From NCBI GenBank assembly GCA_905221605.1, contig CAJNDS010001891.1, positions 168,501-232,500 on the forward strand: 64,000 nt of DNA, written 5' to 3'. How positions within the stretch are numbered: the first letter of the stretch is position 1; every line of letters starts with the position of its first letter. This DNA is from Symbiodinium natans (Eukaryota; Sar; Dinophyceae; Suessiales; Symbiodiniaceae). The notes below the pieces were generated by a model. It searched no databases. It was not told the origin of the DNA and worked only from the letters and a program-made list of their open reading frames with translations. Positions 20,153 through 29,654 of this stretch are shown piece by piece. Made by a program: the position numbers and the translations under genes.

Positions 20153-20159
20153 GCTCAGG

Positions 20160-20645
20160 AACCCTATCCCTAATCCCTAATACACCCTAAGGCAGCCTTT
20201 GAGCTGGGTTCACATGACTCGGGCTTAGGGCTTCGGGCTTCGGGCTTAGGGCTTGGGGCTTAGGGCTAAGGGCTTAGGGCTTAGGGCTTGGGCTTAGGGC
20301 TTAAGGTTTAGGGTGGGTTCGGGCTTACCAGCTTTTATTTGTTTAGGGCTTAAGGCTGTACGACTCGGGGTCAGGGTTTGGGGTTAGGGTTTGGACTTGG
20401 TCGGGCTTGGGCTCGGGCGCTACCCTTCAACCCTGCAACCCTTCCCCTACTTATCCCTAACCCCGAATTCTTAAATCTTAAACCCTGGCCTAGGGCTTAG
20501 GGCTTAGGGCTTAGGGCTTAGGGCTTGGGGCTTAGGGGCTTGGGGTTTAGGGCTTAGGGCTGAGGGGCTTCGGGCTTAGGGCTTAGGGCTTAGGGCTTAG
20601 GGCTTAGGGACTTAAGGAGGAGGGTTTAGGGTTAGGGTTTAGGGT
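20160..20645 (+). repeat. TTAGGGC-variant telomere-like arrays
   Basis: Dominated by GGGCTTA/GGGCTTC units (20220-20310 and 20485-20620) ending in TTTAGGG units. Another homogenised variant block. Confidence 0.85.
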
Positions 20646-20816
20646 TGAGGGTTCCCGGACTCCCGCCCCACCATGCAGGGCCAGGGCGCTTCACCGACAG
20701 GTGTACTCAGCATAAGTCATTAGGGTGGTTGTTTTTTAGTAGCTTTCCTTGTTTTAGGGGGTCCCTTTATTGTTTTTTGGTTTTAATTCCCCCCACAAGA
20801 AAAAAGCCAGGGATGA

Positions 20817-20895
20817 AACCCTAAACCCTAAACCCTAAACCCTAAACCCTAAACCCGCAAGCCCTAATCCTAAAAACTCTCAACCCTAAACCGAA
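20817..20895 (+). repeat. CCCTAAA array
   Basis: Five to six CCCTAAA units then degenerate CCCTAATCC; a short TTTAGGG pair follows at 20897-20912. Confidence 0.85.
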
Positions 20896-20962
20896 TTGGG
20901 TTTAGGGTTTAGGGAGTTGAAGGTCAGAGGCCAAGTTCCCCAATTAGGACTCTTAAAACTCT

Positions 20963-21057
20963 ACCTTAAGAACCCAAAACATAATTCTTTGCAGGCTATT
21001 GCGAAAAAAAAACCTTTCAGGAAGCTGAGGCAGCCTAGTTTTGGGTTCTTGAGGTCT
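20963..21057. mobile_element. MITE family H, foldback
   Basis: ACCTTAAGAACCCAAAAC and GTTTTGGGTTCTTGAGGT are inverted with one mismatch in 18. Interior A-rich. An open frame across it (70-odd codons on each strand) is treated as incidental. Confidence 0.7.
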
Positions 21058-21339
21058 AACTTTACTTTCAGCCAGCGGGATGGGGGGGCACTGCTAGGAG
21101 GGAAGCGCGAATGGTTTGGGGTTTGAGGTTTAGGGTTAGAAAGTTGGGGTATGGGGATTATGAAAGGGTTTCTACAGGGGATACTAAGTAGACGGCTTCC
21201 AAGCAACGGTCATGTTCTCTCTTTTGGAGCTTCTGCTTGTTGAGGGGGAAGGAACCCTGAACCCTAAACCCTGAACCCTAAATATGAGACTCTAAACCCT
21301 AAACCCTGAACTCTAAACCGCGAACCCTAAACCCTAAAC

Positions 21340-21398
21340 CCCTGCTTTGCCTCCTGGATCCCGAGGCCCTCATAAGGCAGAGCATCAAAGACAGCCAC
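21340..21398 (-). CDS. Candidate exon
   Basis: Minus strand: CCTGAAACAG| acceptor, 19 codons VAVFDALPYEGLGIQEAKQ, then CAGG|GTTTAGGG. Plus alternative with a GC donor: LLDPEALIRQSIKDS, TTTCAG|GCACC. Confidence 0.4.
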
Positions 21399-21521
21399 CT
21401 GTTTCAGGCACCAAACCCTAAACATTAAACCCTAAGCCCTAAGAGCCCAATAGCCTAGCTAAGGAATAGTGGGGGGGCGGGGGGTAGAGGGTTTAGGTGG
21501 AACATCTCTTAAACAAACCCC

Positions 21522-21626
21522 AGAGCCCAAATACCCCTTAATTGAGCAATTTTCACCTTAGATCATACCAAGGGTCCCTATATGGTTTAAAGCGACTATG
21601 CTCAATTAAAGGGTTTTGGGCACTCT
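21522..21626. mobile_element. MITE family A, copy 1
   Basis: AGAGCCCAAATACCCCTTAA at the left and TTAAAGGGTTTTGGGCACTCT at the right form the family A inverted ends. Other copies: 32925, 41531, 48651, 63325; fragments at 44690, 48836, 53720, 61386. Confidence 0.8.
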
Positions 21627-21630
21627 AGGT

Positions 21631-21852
21631 ACTTGGAGGTTCATGGGTAGTCAAAAGTACCTTCGGAGTCCAAAACCTATTTTTTGTAGTAGGTTACCTA
21701 AGAACCCTACAAGAAATTCTGTTGTAATAAGCTACAAAATGTAGGTTGGGGGTTCTTAAGGTAGGGTTATAAGTACTCTAAAATGCTCGGAATAGTGGCA
21801 GAATGTTAGAAGTACAGCTGCCATACTTACAACCTCCCCATGAAACTCCAAG
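21631..21852. mobile_element. MITE family C, composite copy
   Basis: Starts ACTTGGAGGTTCATGGGTAG and ends CCCCATGAAACTCCAAGT, with an extra interior holding its own inverted segments (GTAGGTTACCTAAGAACCC against GGGGTTCTTAAGGTAGGG). Probably one element nested in another. Confidence 0.6.
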
Positions 21853-22087
21853 TAGGACTCTTCGGATGCTCTTCTTTAGGGTTTGGGGTTCAGGGTTTGG
21901 GGATAAGGTTCAGGTTTTGGGGTACAGGGTCAAAGGTTCAGGGATTTTAGGGTTCACGGCTTGGGTTTGGGATTTAGGGCTTAGGATGTTGGAGCTTGTC
22001 TCAGAGGGCACCATGTTTGAGCCAAGGCCCTAACCCTGAGGCTCTGCGTTCAGGGGTGCGCTAGGTTTCGGGCTTTCGGGCTCGGGC

Positions 22088-22283
22088 CCCCTTATGCTAA
22101 GAGTCCTAAATACTAACAGTCCTAGATAGGGATCATTTTTTCCGAAGCCATACCGTGAATCGACTGTCCGTCAACTTCAAGACACGGCGTTGGCGCAGCG
22201 TACCCCCTATTATCATCCCTATTAAGGACCATAAGCCCTAAACCCTAAACCCTAAACCCCTGTTAGTATCAGGGGGAACATCC
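22088..22283. mobile_element. MITE family E, copy interrupted by telomere repeats
   Basis: Left end CCCCCTTATGCTAAGAGTCC; right end CTATTAAGGAC joined, after a 31-bp CCCTAAA array (22230-22260), to TGTTAGTATCAGGGGGAACA. Comparison with 44372-44483 and 51824-52005 shows that CTATTAAGGACTGTTA is normally continuous, so the array was inserted into the terminal repeat. Confidence 0.7.
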
Positions 22284-22326
22284 ACTGCTCAGGCGTGCGG
22301 CCTTGGCGCCAGCGCATGCCTGGGAG
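22280..22326 (-). CDS. Candidate exon abutting MITE E
   Basis: Minus strand: ACTCGAATCCAG| acceptor, then LPGMRWRQGRTPEQW, ending at TGGAT|GTTCCC inside the terminal repeat of MITE E. Plus alternative: QACGLGASACLGAG with GAG|GTTTAGGG. Confidence 0.35.
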
Positions 22327-22330
22327 CTGG

Positions 22331-22460
22331 ATTCGAGTATGGAGGAGGTTTAGGGTGTTTAGGGTTTAGGGTTTGATTAGGGTTTAGGGATTGATTAGGG
22401 TTTAGGGTTTGATTCGGGTTTAGGGTTTAGATTTTAGGGTGTAGGGTTGAGGGTTCAGGG
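22331..22460 (+). repeat. TTTAGGG array with GATTAGGG/GATTCGGG units
   Basis: TTTAGGG units with repeated TTTGATTAGGG interruptions. Confidence 0.85.
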
Positions 22461-22591
22461 CACCAGGGGCTGTAGCGGAAATGGGCCTAGATCGTATATC
22501 GTAAACCGTCCCGACTCGGAAACTACGAAGCACTGATTCAGATAGCTTGCTGTGACACTTAGAGTTGTGAGATGTTTTGGAGTTTGAGGGC

Positions 22592-22704
22592 TCAGTTCGG
22601 GCTTGTCGATTGGGTGGGAAGCAGGAGAGTAGGCTCGGATCTGGATTTCGAGAAGCTTCCTGGTTTAGGACGTCGATTTGCCGAAGGGTCTGGAGTCGTT
22701 TCTA
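22592..22704 (-). CDS. Candidate terminal exon after a poly-C tract
   Basis: On the minus strand a poly-C run of about 20 is followed by GACTTCAG| and 36 open codons to a stop: DPSANRRPKPGSFSKSR, EPTLLLPTQSTS. Basic and serine-rich, probably disordered. The plus strand is open too (GLVDWVGSRRVGSD). Confidence 0.35.
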
Positions 22705-22709
22705 CTGAA

Positions 22710-22733
22710 GTCGGGGGGGGGGGGGGGGGGGGG
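22710..22733. repeat. Poly-G tract
   Basis: A G run of over 20 bases; on the minus strand a long pyrimidine tract just upstream of a CTTCAG acceptor-like site. Confidence 0.9.
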
Positions 22734-22768
22734 ATTCGGTTTAGGGCTGAGGGCGTACAGGGTTTCTA

Positions 22769-22863
22769 TACTCCCCTTAGAACCTTAATAACAACTAATG
22801 TGTTTAATATCCTCTTGGTTTCTATATCAACCAAAATAAAAAAATAACTCCCAAAGGGGAGTA
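22769..22863. mobile_element. MITE family D, copy 2 (most complete)
   Basis: Perfect 10-bp terminal inverted repeats TACTCCCCTT / AAGGGGAGTA, core TTTAATATCCTCTTGG. Confidence 0.8.
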
Positions 22864-23160
22864 AAGGTTTAGGATGAACATTTCTTACACTTGCTTTCGG
22901 AGTTGGTGGCAGCTACCGAAACCGGACCGAGCACTTTCCACTTTCCACAAACCAGCAGAGCGCTTCCGCATGAGAAAACTCTGGCGGCGAGGTACCCCAA
23001 AAAGTCTAGCATGTGTATGTATATATATATAATGTACATGTACAATCTACATGTATACAGATACATGGGCATACACCTGTAGATCATACTAAAAACCCTA
23101 AGCATGTTGGTTTCCTAGGCCGTCCCTTGCCAGGGCTTGTGGATCCAAGTTACCCTAAAC
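22864..23160. other. Unique sequence with (TA)n; no supported gene
   Basis: Open on both strands over about 70 codons, with TATATATA near 23020 and palindromic TACATGTACA strings. The minus frame ends in a poly-Tyr/Ile stretch from the microsatellite. Not called. Confidence 0.5.
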
Positions 23161-23186
23161 CCTAAACCCGAAACCCTCCAAGTTAC

Positions 23187-23276
23187 CCGCTTCCATCGAC
23201 GAGTGTCACTGAGCGCACGGCCCATTCAAAAGGCGGGTCTTTCTGCAAGGAGTCGTCCACAAGTAGGATGCCCGAC
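23187..23276 (-). CDS. Candidate exon, well supported
   Basis: Minus strand: CCCCTCAG| acceptor, 90 bases reading SGILLVDDSLQKDPPF and EWAVRSVTLVDGS, then GCGG|GTAACT. Alternating hydrophobic residues suggest a beta-rich fold. The acceptor is at the edge of a CTAGGG-type array and the donor is followed by TTTAGGG-type units. No family recognised. Confidence 0.55.
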
Positions 23277-23277
23277 C

Positions 23278-23365
23278 TGAGGGGTCTAGGGTTTATAGGG
23301 TTTAGGGTTTAGGGTTTAGGGTTTAGTGCTTAGGGTTTAATGATTCGGGTTTAGGGTTTCGGGTT
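23278..23365 (+). repeat. TTTAGGG array
   Basis: TTTAGGG units with TTTATAGGG and TTTCGGG variants. The island that follows (23379-23452) is open on both strands (plus GYAPDSLAKQRWAQ, minus GTGLSPALLSKTVRR). Confidence 0.85.
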
Positions 23366-23580
23366 TGGGGTTCAAGCGGTTTCACGGGGTGCAGGGCTAT
23401 GCGCCGGACAGTCTTGCTAAGCAGCGCTGGGCTCAAGCCAGTGCCGCAATATTAGGGTTTAGGGTTTAGGGCTCGAACTGATGGCACCTCTTTTGGTTAC
23501 CCTATATTGAAGGGCTCCGTATGAGAATAGCAACCCAGAAAAAGACCATAATTTGAGTCAAACCCCAATATCGCCTGATC

Positions 23581-24160
23581 CTATCCCAGCAGCTCTGAGC
23601 AGCAAGCAGCAGGGTCAAACTTCAGGTCGAAAGCGTTGTCACAGGCTGCGACAGGAAGGGACCATGCAAGAGTGCACTGGCCCTGCTAGAGATTCGCCTG
23701 TGCCTCTTGATCCTTATTTCTGTAAGAACTGCTGGAATCCTTCAACAAGCTGAAGGATACCCCTTCAAGCACAGGGCTCCTCTGCGTGGCTTTGTGCTTA
23801 TGGGCTCGGCCTATCCCGGGGCAGCTCATAGGCTCAAAGCTGAGCAGCCGGGTCAAACTCCAGCCCCCCCTCGGGTCTCGCAGGCATTTTCAGGAAGAGC
23901 CGGCCCAATGAGGTGGGCAGGCACTGCTAGAGAGAGGTCTGCGCCGAAACCATCAAGGGTTTAGGGTTTAGGGTTTAGGGTTTAGGGTTTAGGGTTTAAG
24001 GTTTAGGGTTTAGGGTTTCGGGCTGAAAACTGCGAGCTTAGACTATCCCAGCTGCATCGCGCAGTCAGCAGGCGGGTCAAACACTAAGCCGAGTCTGTTC
24101 TGGCAGGCCATGAATAGGAAGTGCCCCATGCGAGAGCAAACGGGGCACTGCTAGAGTTGC
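23581..24160 (+). repeat. Three diverged direct repeats (~120-130 bp)
   Basis: Copies start CTATCCCAGC (23581), CTATCCCGGG (23811) and CTATCCCAGC (24043). Each continues with a G-C rich AGCAG..GGGTCAAAC block, a GCAGGC..AGGAAG block and CACTGCTAGAGA. Copies two and three are separated by a pure TTTAGGG array (23956-24018). Long open frames on plus may reflect an ancestral coding repeat (KRCHRLRQEGTMQE). Confidence 0.7.
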
Positions 24161-24219
24161 CTGCGTGTGTTCCGAACGTAGCTCCCCTTTCTCGCGGTTG
24201 GGGTTTAGGATTCTTGCAG

Positions 24220-24284
24220 CACTGAGGCTGCACTGCCCGCACCAGATCCCACATCTGGTTCCCCCCGCGGAGGCCTCAATGAGG
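24220..24284 (+). CDS. Candidate exon
   Basis: GGATTCTTGCAG| acceptor, 65 bases (RLHCPHQIPHLVPPAE, ASMR), then AGG|GTTTAG. The donor is the first telomere unit. Whole codons at the 3' end. Confidence 0.4.
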
Positions 24285-24299
24285 GTTTAGGGTTTAGGG

Positions 24300-24560
24300 T
24301 TAAACCTCCCCCAAATTTGGATGTGTGATCGGGCATCCACAATATGTCATGCTGTGCATGCACTCGTCGACCGTAGAGTGCTGCTTTTGCCGGAAGTCAC
24401 GCGCCTGTAAGCTTCATGGACCGTAGGGGTCCCAAGCTGGCCCGTCAGGCTTGGATGACAGTAGGGAGTGAGGGAACGAAGGTACCCCTAAGGGCTAGGC
24501 CACTCTAACTAGGGTTTAGGGTTTGGGGTTTAGGGTTTAGGGCTTAGGGTTTGGGCCTAG
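24300..24560. other. Unique spacer plus TTTAGGG array
   Basis: 24300-24505 unique, no gene seen; 24510-24560 TTTAGGG/CTTAGGG array. Confidence 0.6.
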
Positions 24561-24644
24561 GGATTCTGAACACAAGAATCCTGGGCTTGCGACGCTTTCG
24601 GGCAAATGTCCCGTAGCATCAGCGCTTTGCTGGTGCTAACTGAC

Positions 24645-24678
24645 CTGAGTGCAGGCTGCGCAACCTCGCCGTGCCACC
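24645..24678 (-). CDS. Candidate very short exon
   Basis: Minus strand: TTTAG| acceptor inside a telomere unit, 34 bases reading WHGEVAQPAL, CTCAG|GTCAGT donor. Splice sites are good, but the exon is tiny. Confidence 0.3.
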
Positions 24679-24799
24679 CTAAACCCCAAACCCCAAACCC
24701 TAAACCATAAACCCTAACCGGGTTGAGGCTTGACCGGGTTTTGGGGCCATATACCATGTTTCACATTGCGGATCCTGATTTGGTTTAAGGGATGTTCCT

Positions 24800-25376
24800 G
24801 AATGTAGGGTTTAGGGTTTAGGGTTTAGGACGGGCAGCTGTATCCCTTTAATGTCGGAATACACCTCCATGCACAAATGAGGAGCAGGATGGAGTTTGAC
24901 TTTAACTCATCGGGTGTAGGGGTTTGGGCGTTTCGGACTCCCGAGATGCAGCTGGACAAAACAAAACGGCAGAGTCGACCATGAAATTCGCATAACAGGT
25001 CAGGGTCCGATACACACCCAAAGAGCCCAACAAAGCTCACTTCAATAAGGAATATGCCCTGATCTTACTAGGGCTCCTGAACCTAAACTCTAAACCCTAA
25101 ACCCGAAACCCTAAACCCCAAACCCTAAACCCTAAACCCTAAACCCTAAACCCTAAGGAAGGCACCTCAAACCTAAATCGTAATGGCACATACTTTCCCC
25201 TATGCCCTGAACCCGACCTAAACCCTTAATTCAGGAACGCACCCTATATCAAACGCTAAACCCCTAAACCCTAAACCCTATATATATATATATATATATA
25301 TATGTCATAAGAGCCCCTGCGCCCTGAACCCAAACCCCTTTATTCAGTAGCGCACCCCTAAACCCTCAGACTCTGA
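24800..25376. other. ITR, (TA)n and possible minus-strand ORF
   Basis: 24825-25040 minus is open (GLFGCVSDPDLLCEF, RNAQTPTPDELKS) without domains. 25085-25155 is a CCCTAAA array and 25281-25303 a TA microsatellite within another array. Confidence 0.5.
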
Positions 25377-25377
25377 G

Positions 25378-25462
25378 AACCGCCGCTGGACACTATGTCG
25401 CGATTGCGACACGTCCCAGATGCGGTCGCTGGGGAAGAACGGCCTGGACCCAGGGTCGCCAG
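25378..25462 (+). CDS. Candidate exon
   Basis: GACTCTGAG| acceptor, 28 codons (RRWTLCRDCDTSQMR, LGKNGLDPGSP), CCAG|GTTAGG donor. It includes a CxxC pair but no complete zinc finger. The next island (25515-25680) is open with cysteines as well (DNWTCENRKVCVF). Confidence 0.4.
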
Positions 25463-25469
25463 GTTAGGG

Positions 25470-26310
25470 TCAGGGTTTAGGGTTTAGGGTTTGGGGTTTG
25501 GGGTTTAGGGCATTCACGGGCGTCTGCATACTGAGAACCCACGGCCGACAACTGGACCTGCGAAAACCGCAAGGTCTGCGTCTTCACCCTACAATTTCCG
25601 CAATCAACATCCTGCAGTTGCCCTGAGAAGCTCGAGAGCACGATTCAACAAACCCTAACTGCCAAACGGTTTCAACTCAGGCAATGCTCAGGTGGCAACT
25701 GCCACTCCGGCACGGCGTTCAGCACCTGGGTAGCCCAGGTAGGCATCTTATCGTAAGGGCTCCCGCTTTCTTGATGTGGGTTGGTTGCTGAGAAAGGGAA
25801 CCTTTTTTTGACACCAAGGCAAAAAGGGTTTAGGGTTTACGGTACCACCGGGCTGCCAAGTCACACGCAGAACTGATGTGGAAATCCCCGCCGTAACGAT
25901 GGCGAACCTTGCAACTTGCTGGTTCTTGGTCCCTGAAGCCGAAACCCTGAACCCTAAACCCTATTCTAGTTATTTCAAAAGCTTCCTAAGGGGATGCAAG
26001 GTACCGGACTGCCAAGTTTCCTACTTCCGTGCGGCTTCTGCAAGTCTGATGGTTAGAGTGCAGAGGTTAGGGGCTTCCACGTTGCAAAGCCCTAAGAGAC
26101 GGTGTCCTTGAAACACCCTAAACCCGAAACCCCACGTCCTCAAGCCTTGCAAAAAGCAGTATCCCTCTTCCGTCTCAATCCTAAGCCCTATTCAGTTAGG
26201 ACTTGGGATTTCGGGCTTTGCGGCATTTAGGGTCCTCAGCGTGCAAAGATTTATATACCCAAAACCTGAACCCGAAACCCTGTAGATTTAGGGTTTAGGG
26301 CTTCTTAGCT
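25470..26310. other. Unique islands and scattered ITRs
   Basis: 25470-25510 ITR; 25511-25770 open on plus in two frames; 25820-26110 has a plus open frame (KSFLRGCKVPDCQVSY) without domains and partly telomere-derived; the rest degenerate. Confidence 0.4.
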
Positions 26311-26409
26311 TTGGAGTAGACCCTGGAAACAAAGTATATACTTTTTAGGTTTGAGTAGCAATTATTGGAACCCAGAACCAAAAAAAAGTAGTAAAGTGTA
26401 GTACTCCAA
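26311..26409. mobile_element. MITE family I, copy 1
   Basis: TTGGAGTAGACC at the left and GTAGTACTCCAA at the right, with core AAAGTATATACTTTTTAGG and GGAACCCAGAACCAA. Second copy at 47558-47657. Confidence 0.8.
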
Positions 26410-26506
26410 AACCCAGGGTTTGGGAAGAGTGCTTGCGAGGTGCTCGGCACCCAAACCGCGCAACTTCTGCAGCCTCCGCAAGAAAACGAGGCAACTCAAG
26501 GGCTTA

Positions 26507-26608
26507 GGGCTTCGGTCTTGGGTGTTTAGGGTTTAGGGTTTAGGGTTTAGGGTTTAGGGTTTAGGGTTTAGGGTTTAGGGTTTAGGGTTTAGGGCTTCGG
26601 GCTTGGGT
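26507..26608 (+). repeat. Pure TTTAGGG array between 17-bp direct repeats
   Basis: About ten uninterrupted TTTAGGG units flanked by GGGCTTCGGTCTTGGGT (26507-26523) and GGGCTTCGGGCTTGGGT (26592-26608), differing at one base. The flanks look like a target duplication, but are themselves telomere-like, so slippage is an alternative. Confidence 0.75.
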
Positions 26609-26609
26609 T

Positions 26610-27390
26610 TCAATTTGGCGGCAGGTTTAGTGGAAGTAGCCCTGAAGGATGCTAAAGGGTATCAAATATCAGATATCCGATATTCTAGGGTGTAGGGTTT
26701 AGGGTTTAGGGTTTCTGCTGACCGCTAAGTGCGAAGAACCAACAAGCTCAGGATGTAGGGGTCGGGGGGTGGGGGGGGGGGGTGGGTTCCTTTTGCCAAG
26801 CCCTACACCCTAACATCTGGAGGATGGGAGCTAATGTCGCGCTCGGTTTAGTATATGCATCCTCTTGAATGACAAGTGTCCAAAACTTATTCTGCGAACC
26901 GAGTTTGTTGGAGGTACCCGTTATTATCACGAGTTTTTTTCGGACAGTTGTTTTTGTTTAAAGGTTTGTGGTAGGGTTAAGGGCTCACGCGGTAAGGCTT
27001 GAGGCCCTGAGGGCCTTGGGCTCCAGGGACCTTGCCCGACCAGTTCCATGTAAAGCCTTATGGAATTTCAATACGAAACGAAACCCCAAACAACTTTCGT
27101 GATAGGTACGTAGCCCACGGGCCGGTCAGAGTGTCGTTAGTAAGTTTGTCTGGTCACAGTCTAGAACACACAGCTTTTTGCTGATGATTGTTTTTTTTTT
27201 TTGTGTCGGGGGGTGCGTTTAAGGTTTTAGGGCTTCCGCGGTAAGGCTTGAGGCCCTGAGGCCCTTGTGCTCCAGGAATCTTAAAGGCCGGAAAATTTCA
27301 GGCCTTGAGGTCCTAAACCCGCCCCCCCCCCCCCCCCCCCGAATTTGTTTGGGTCGCCGCGCATTACATGGGTTTACCGCAGGCCGGATC
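26610..27390. other. Mixed spacer; no firm gene
   Basis: ATCAAATATCAGATATCCGATATTC palindromic strings near 26660, G tract at 26765-26782, two related segments (26985-27030 and 27230-27275 share GCGGTAAGGCTTGAGGCCCTGAG), T12 at 27190 and C18 at 27323. Confidence 0.55.
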
Positions 27391-27394
27391 TGCC

Positions 27395-28345
27395 TGTGCT
27401 AGTAGGGTCAACAGAAATAGATAGCAATACTGAATTGAAACAAAAACCTCAAAAGTCAGCACATGGCATCGTGGGTGTGTGTGTGTGTGTGTCTCATCAC
27501 CTGCTTTCTTTGGCTGGCTCTGCTTCGAAGCCATGGTCGCAGTCCGAGCGTCCCTGCTAAGCGGCAGGGAGGTCTCTTTGGAAGCAGACCCGGAGGGCTG
27601 ACCGCGCTCAGGAAAGGCGCTGAGAAGCGACTCTTGGACACCTCTGGCATGGTGCTGGAGGGCTCCCAGGGCGTCAAGAAGTCAAAGCTGGAGAATGGGG
27701 TCACCCTGACACTACAGGTGAGGCGGCCCGCCCAGGTGTCCGTTGTGACACTCCTGGGCGGCCTGCGCCACTGGAAAAATGCTGGCGACGGAAGCCTCCA
27801 GCTATCTCATGCGGTGGAGATTCACGCCGGCCGGGACTAGGGTTGAGGGCTTGGGCCCGAGCGAATCAGGAAGCATCCCGCCTGATGAAGCTCCTTCGGG
27901 CACAGCCCTGCCAGACGTCCTGAGCCAGGATGTGATGGATGTCTTCTGGCCGGCGCGGTTCTTGTGGCACTCTTCCTGCAGTCCTCGCCTGAGGGCTTCC
28001 AGTGCATGACGGAGCCGTTAGGGTTCAGGGTCTAGGGTTTAGGGGACAGCAAGAAGTTCATGGACACCTGGACGGGCCGCCTCACCTGTAGTGTCAGGGT
28101 GGCCCCATTCTCCAGCTTTGACTTCTTGACGCCCTCCAGCACCAATGCCAGAGGTGTCCAAGAGTCGCTTCTCAGCGCCTTCCCTGAGCGCGGTCAGCGA
28201 TTCCTCCGGGTCTGCTTCCAAAGAGATTCCCTGCCGCTGAGCAGGGACACTCGGACTGCGACCATGGCTTCGACTGCGCTGACTTTTGAGGCTCTTGTTT
28301 CAGTATTGCTGTCTATTTCTGCTGACCCTGCAAGCAACAAGCAAT
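27395..28345. repeat. Inverted duplication with coding-like arms
   Basis: Left arm 27395-27745 and right arm about 28070-28345 (reverse complement) share GGGTCAACAGAAATAGA-like, GAAGCCATGGTCGCAGTCC, GACCGCGCTCAGG, GGCGCTGAGAAGCGACTC and CCTGACACTACAGGTGAGG. Both arms encode EGAEKRLLDTSG-like peptides, and ACAG|GTGAGG resembles a splice donor. The left arm has an extra (GT)n at 27475; the right arm carries small indels that shift the frame. Looks like a gene fragment duplicated head-to-head. Confidence 0.75.
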
Positions 28346-28554
28346 GTTGAGCTACATCTTAGAAGGAATCGAAATCTGTCTTGCTTCCGTTTCGACCTGC
28401 GTCTTTCGAAGGCTTAGGGGTTAGGGCTGAGGGTCCCTGAAGAGGCTGCCGGATCAAAATAAAAATAAAAAAGGATCAAAAAAAAATTACGCAGCCCAGG
28501 ATCAAAAAATAAGTAAGAAAGGATCAAAAAGAAAATAAACTTCGAACGTTCGAG

Positions 28555-28810
28555 TACTAAAACTCGATTTTTGGTACGTTTTCGGAACCCGATCGAGGAC
28601 CCTCTCACACGAAACGCGTGTCGAGGCGCTAAACCTCGAGTTTTGGAAAGGTTTTCCGGGCACGATTGACGACCCTCCCTCTCACACGAAACGCATCTCG
28701 AGGCGCCAAAACTCGAGTTTTGGGACGTTTTCGGAGCACGATCGACAACCCCCTCACACGAAACGCATCTCGAGGCGCTTAAACTCGAGTTTTGGTATGT
28801 TGCTCGCGAC
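28555..28810. repeat. Tandem CTCGAG-type repeat, left arm
   Basis: About three units of 80-86 bp, each with AAACTCGAGTTTTGG, GCACGATCGACRACCC, CTCACACGAAACGC and TCGAGGCGC. The units are internally palindromic. The inverted counterpart is at 30064-30215. Confidence 0.85.
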
Positions 28811-28814
28811 GCGA

Positions 28815-29404
28815 TCGACCAATATATTATGCATCTCTATATTTATTTATTTATATTCATGTTAATCTTCATATTAATATTAATAGTAATATTAATAATA
28901 TATTACTATAAATATTCCTATTAATATTAATATTAATATTAATATTAATATTCATATGAACATTGTATTCATATTAATATTAACATAACATATCATGTAC
29001 GATATAATACAATATATTATATTATCAAGGAATATATAATATAATATTTTTAAAAAATATTTAAACATATGATATAAGATACATTATGAATAATATAATA
29101 CAATAACATAGAATACACTATAATGTAATATAATTTAAGATAATAGTTTATGATATAATATCATATAATATAAACTATTTCTTTTATAATACATAACATA
29201 TAATATATAATATTTAATATTTAATGTCTAATGTCTATATATTATCTAACATATATATATACTGTATATAATAAGATATATATATATATAGATATAATAC
29301 ATGATATTTAATATCTAAGACCTAATTTTAAAATATATAATACATAATAATGGTAGTATATAATAAATAACATATAAAATATAGTATACAATATATAATA
29401 TATC
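28815..29404. repeat. Extremely AT-rich tract
   Basis: Runs of ATTAATATTAATATTAAT, TATAATATA and similar, with almost no G or C. Central part of the composite element. No gene. Confidence 0.9.
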
Positions 29405-29453
29405 AGTAGTAGTAGTAGTAGTAGTAATAATAATAATAATAGTTGCTGTAGTT

Positions 29454-29546
<93 letters not shown>

Positions 29547-29652
29547 ATAGTAGTAGTAGTAGTAGGAGCAGCAGCAGCAGTAGTCGTAATCGTAGTCGCA
29601 GGAGAAGTAGTAGTAGCAGTAGTAGTAGTAGTAGTTGTAGTAGTACTAGTAG
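29405..29652. repeat. (TAG)n / (GTA)n microsatellite
   Basis: A long trinucleotide run with AAT, CAG and CGC interruptions. It produces a poly-leucine frame on the minus strand that is not a gene. Confidence 0.95.
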
Positions 29653-29654
29653 AA

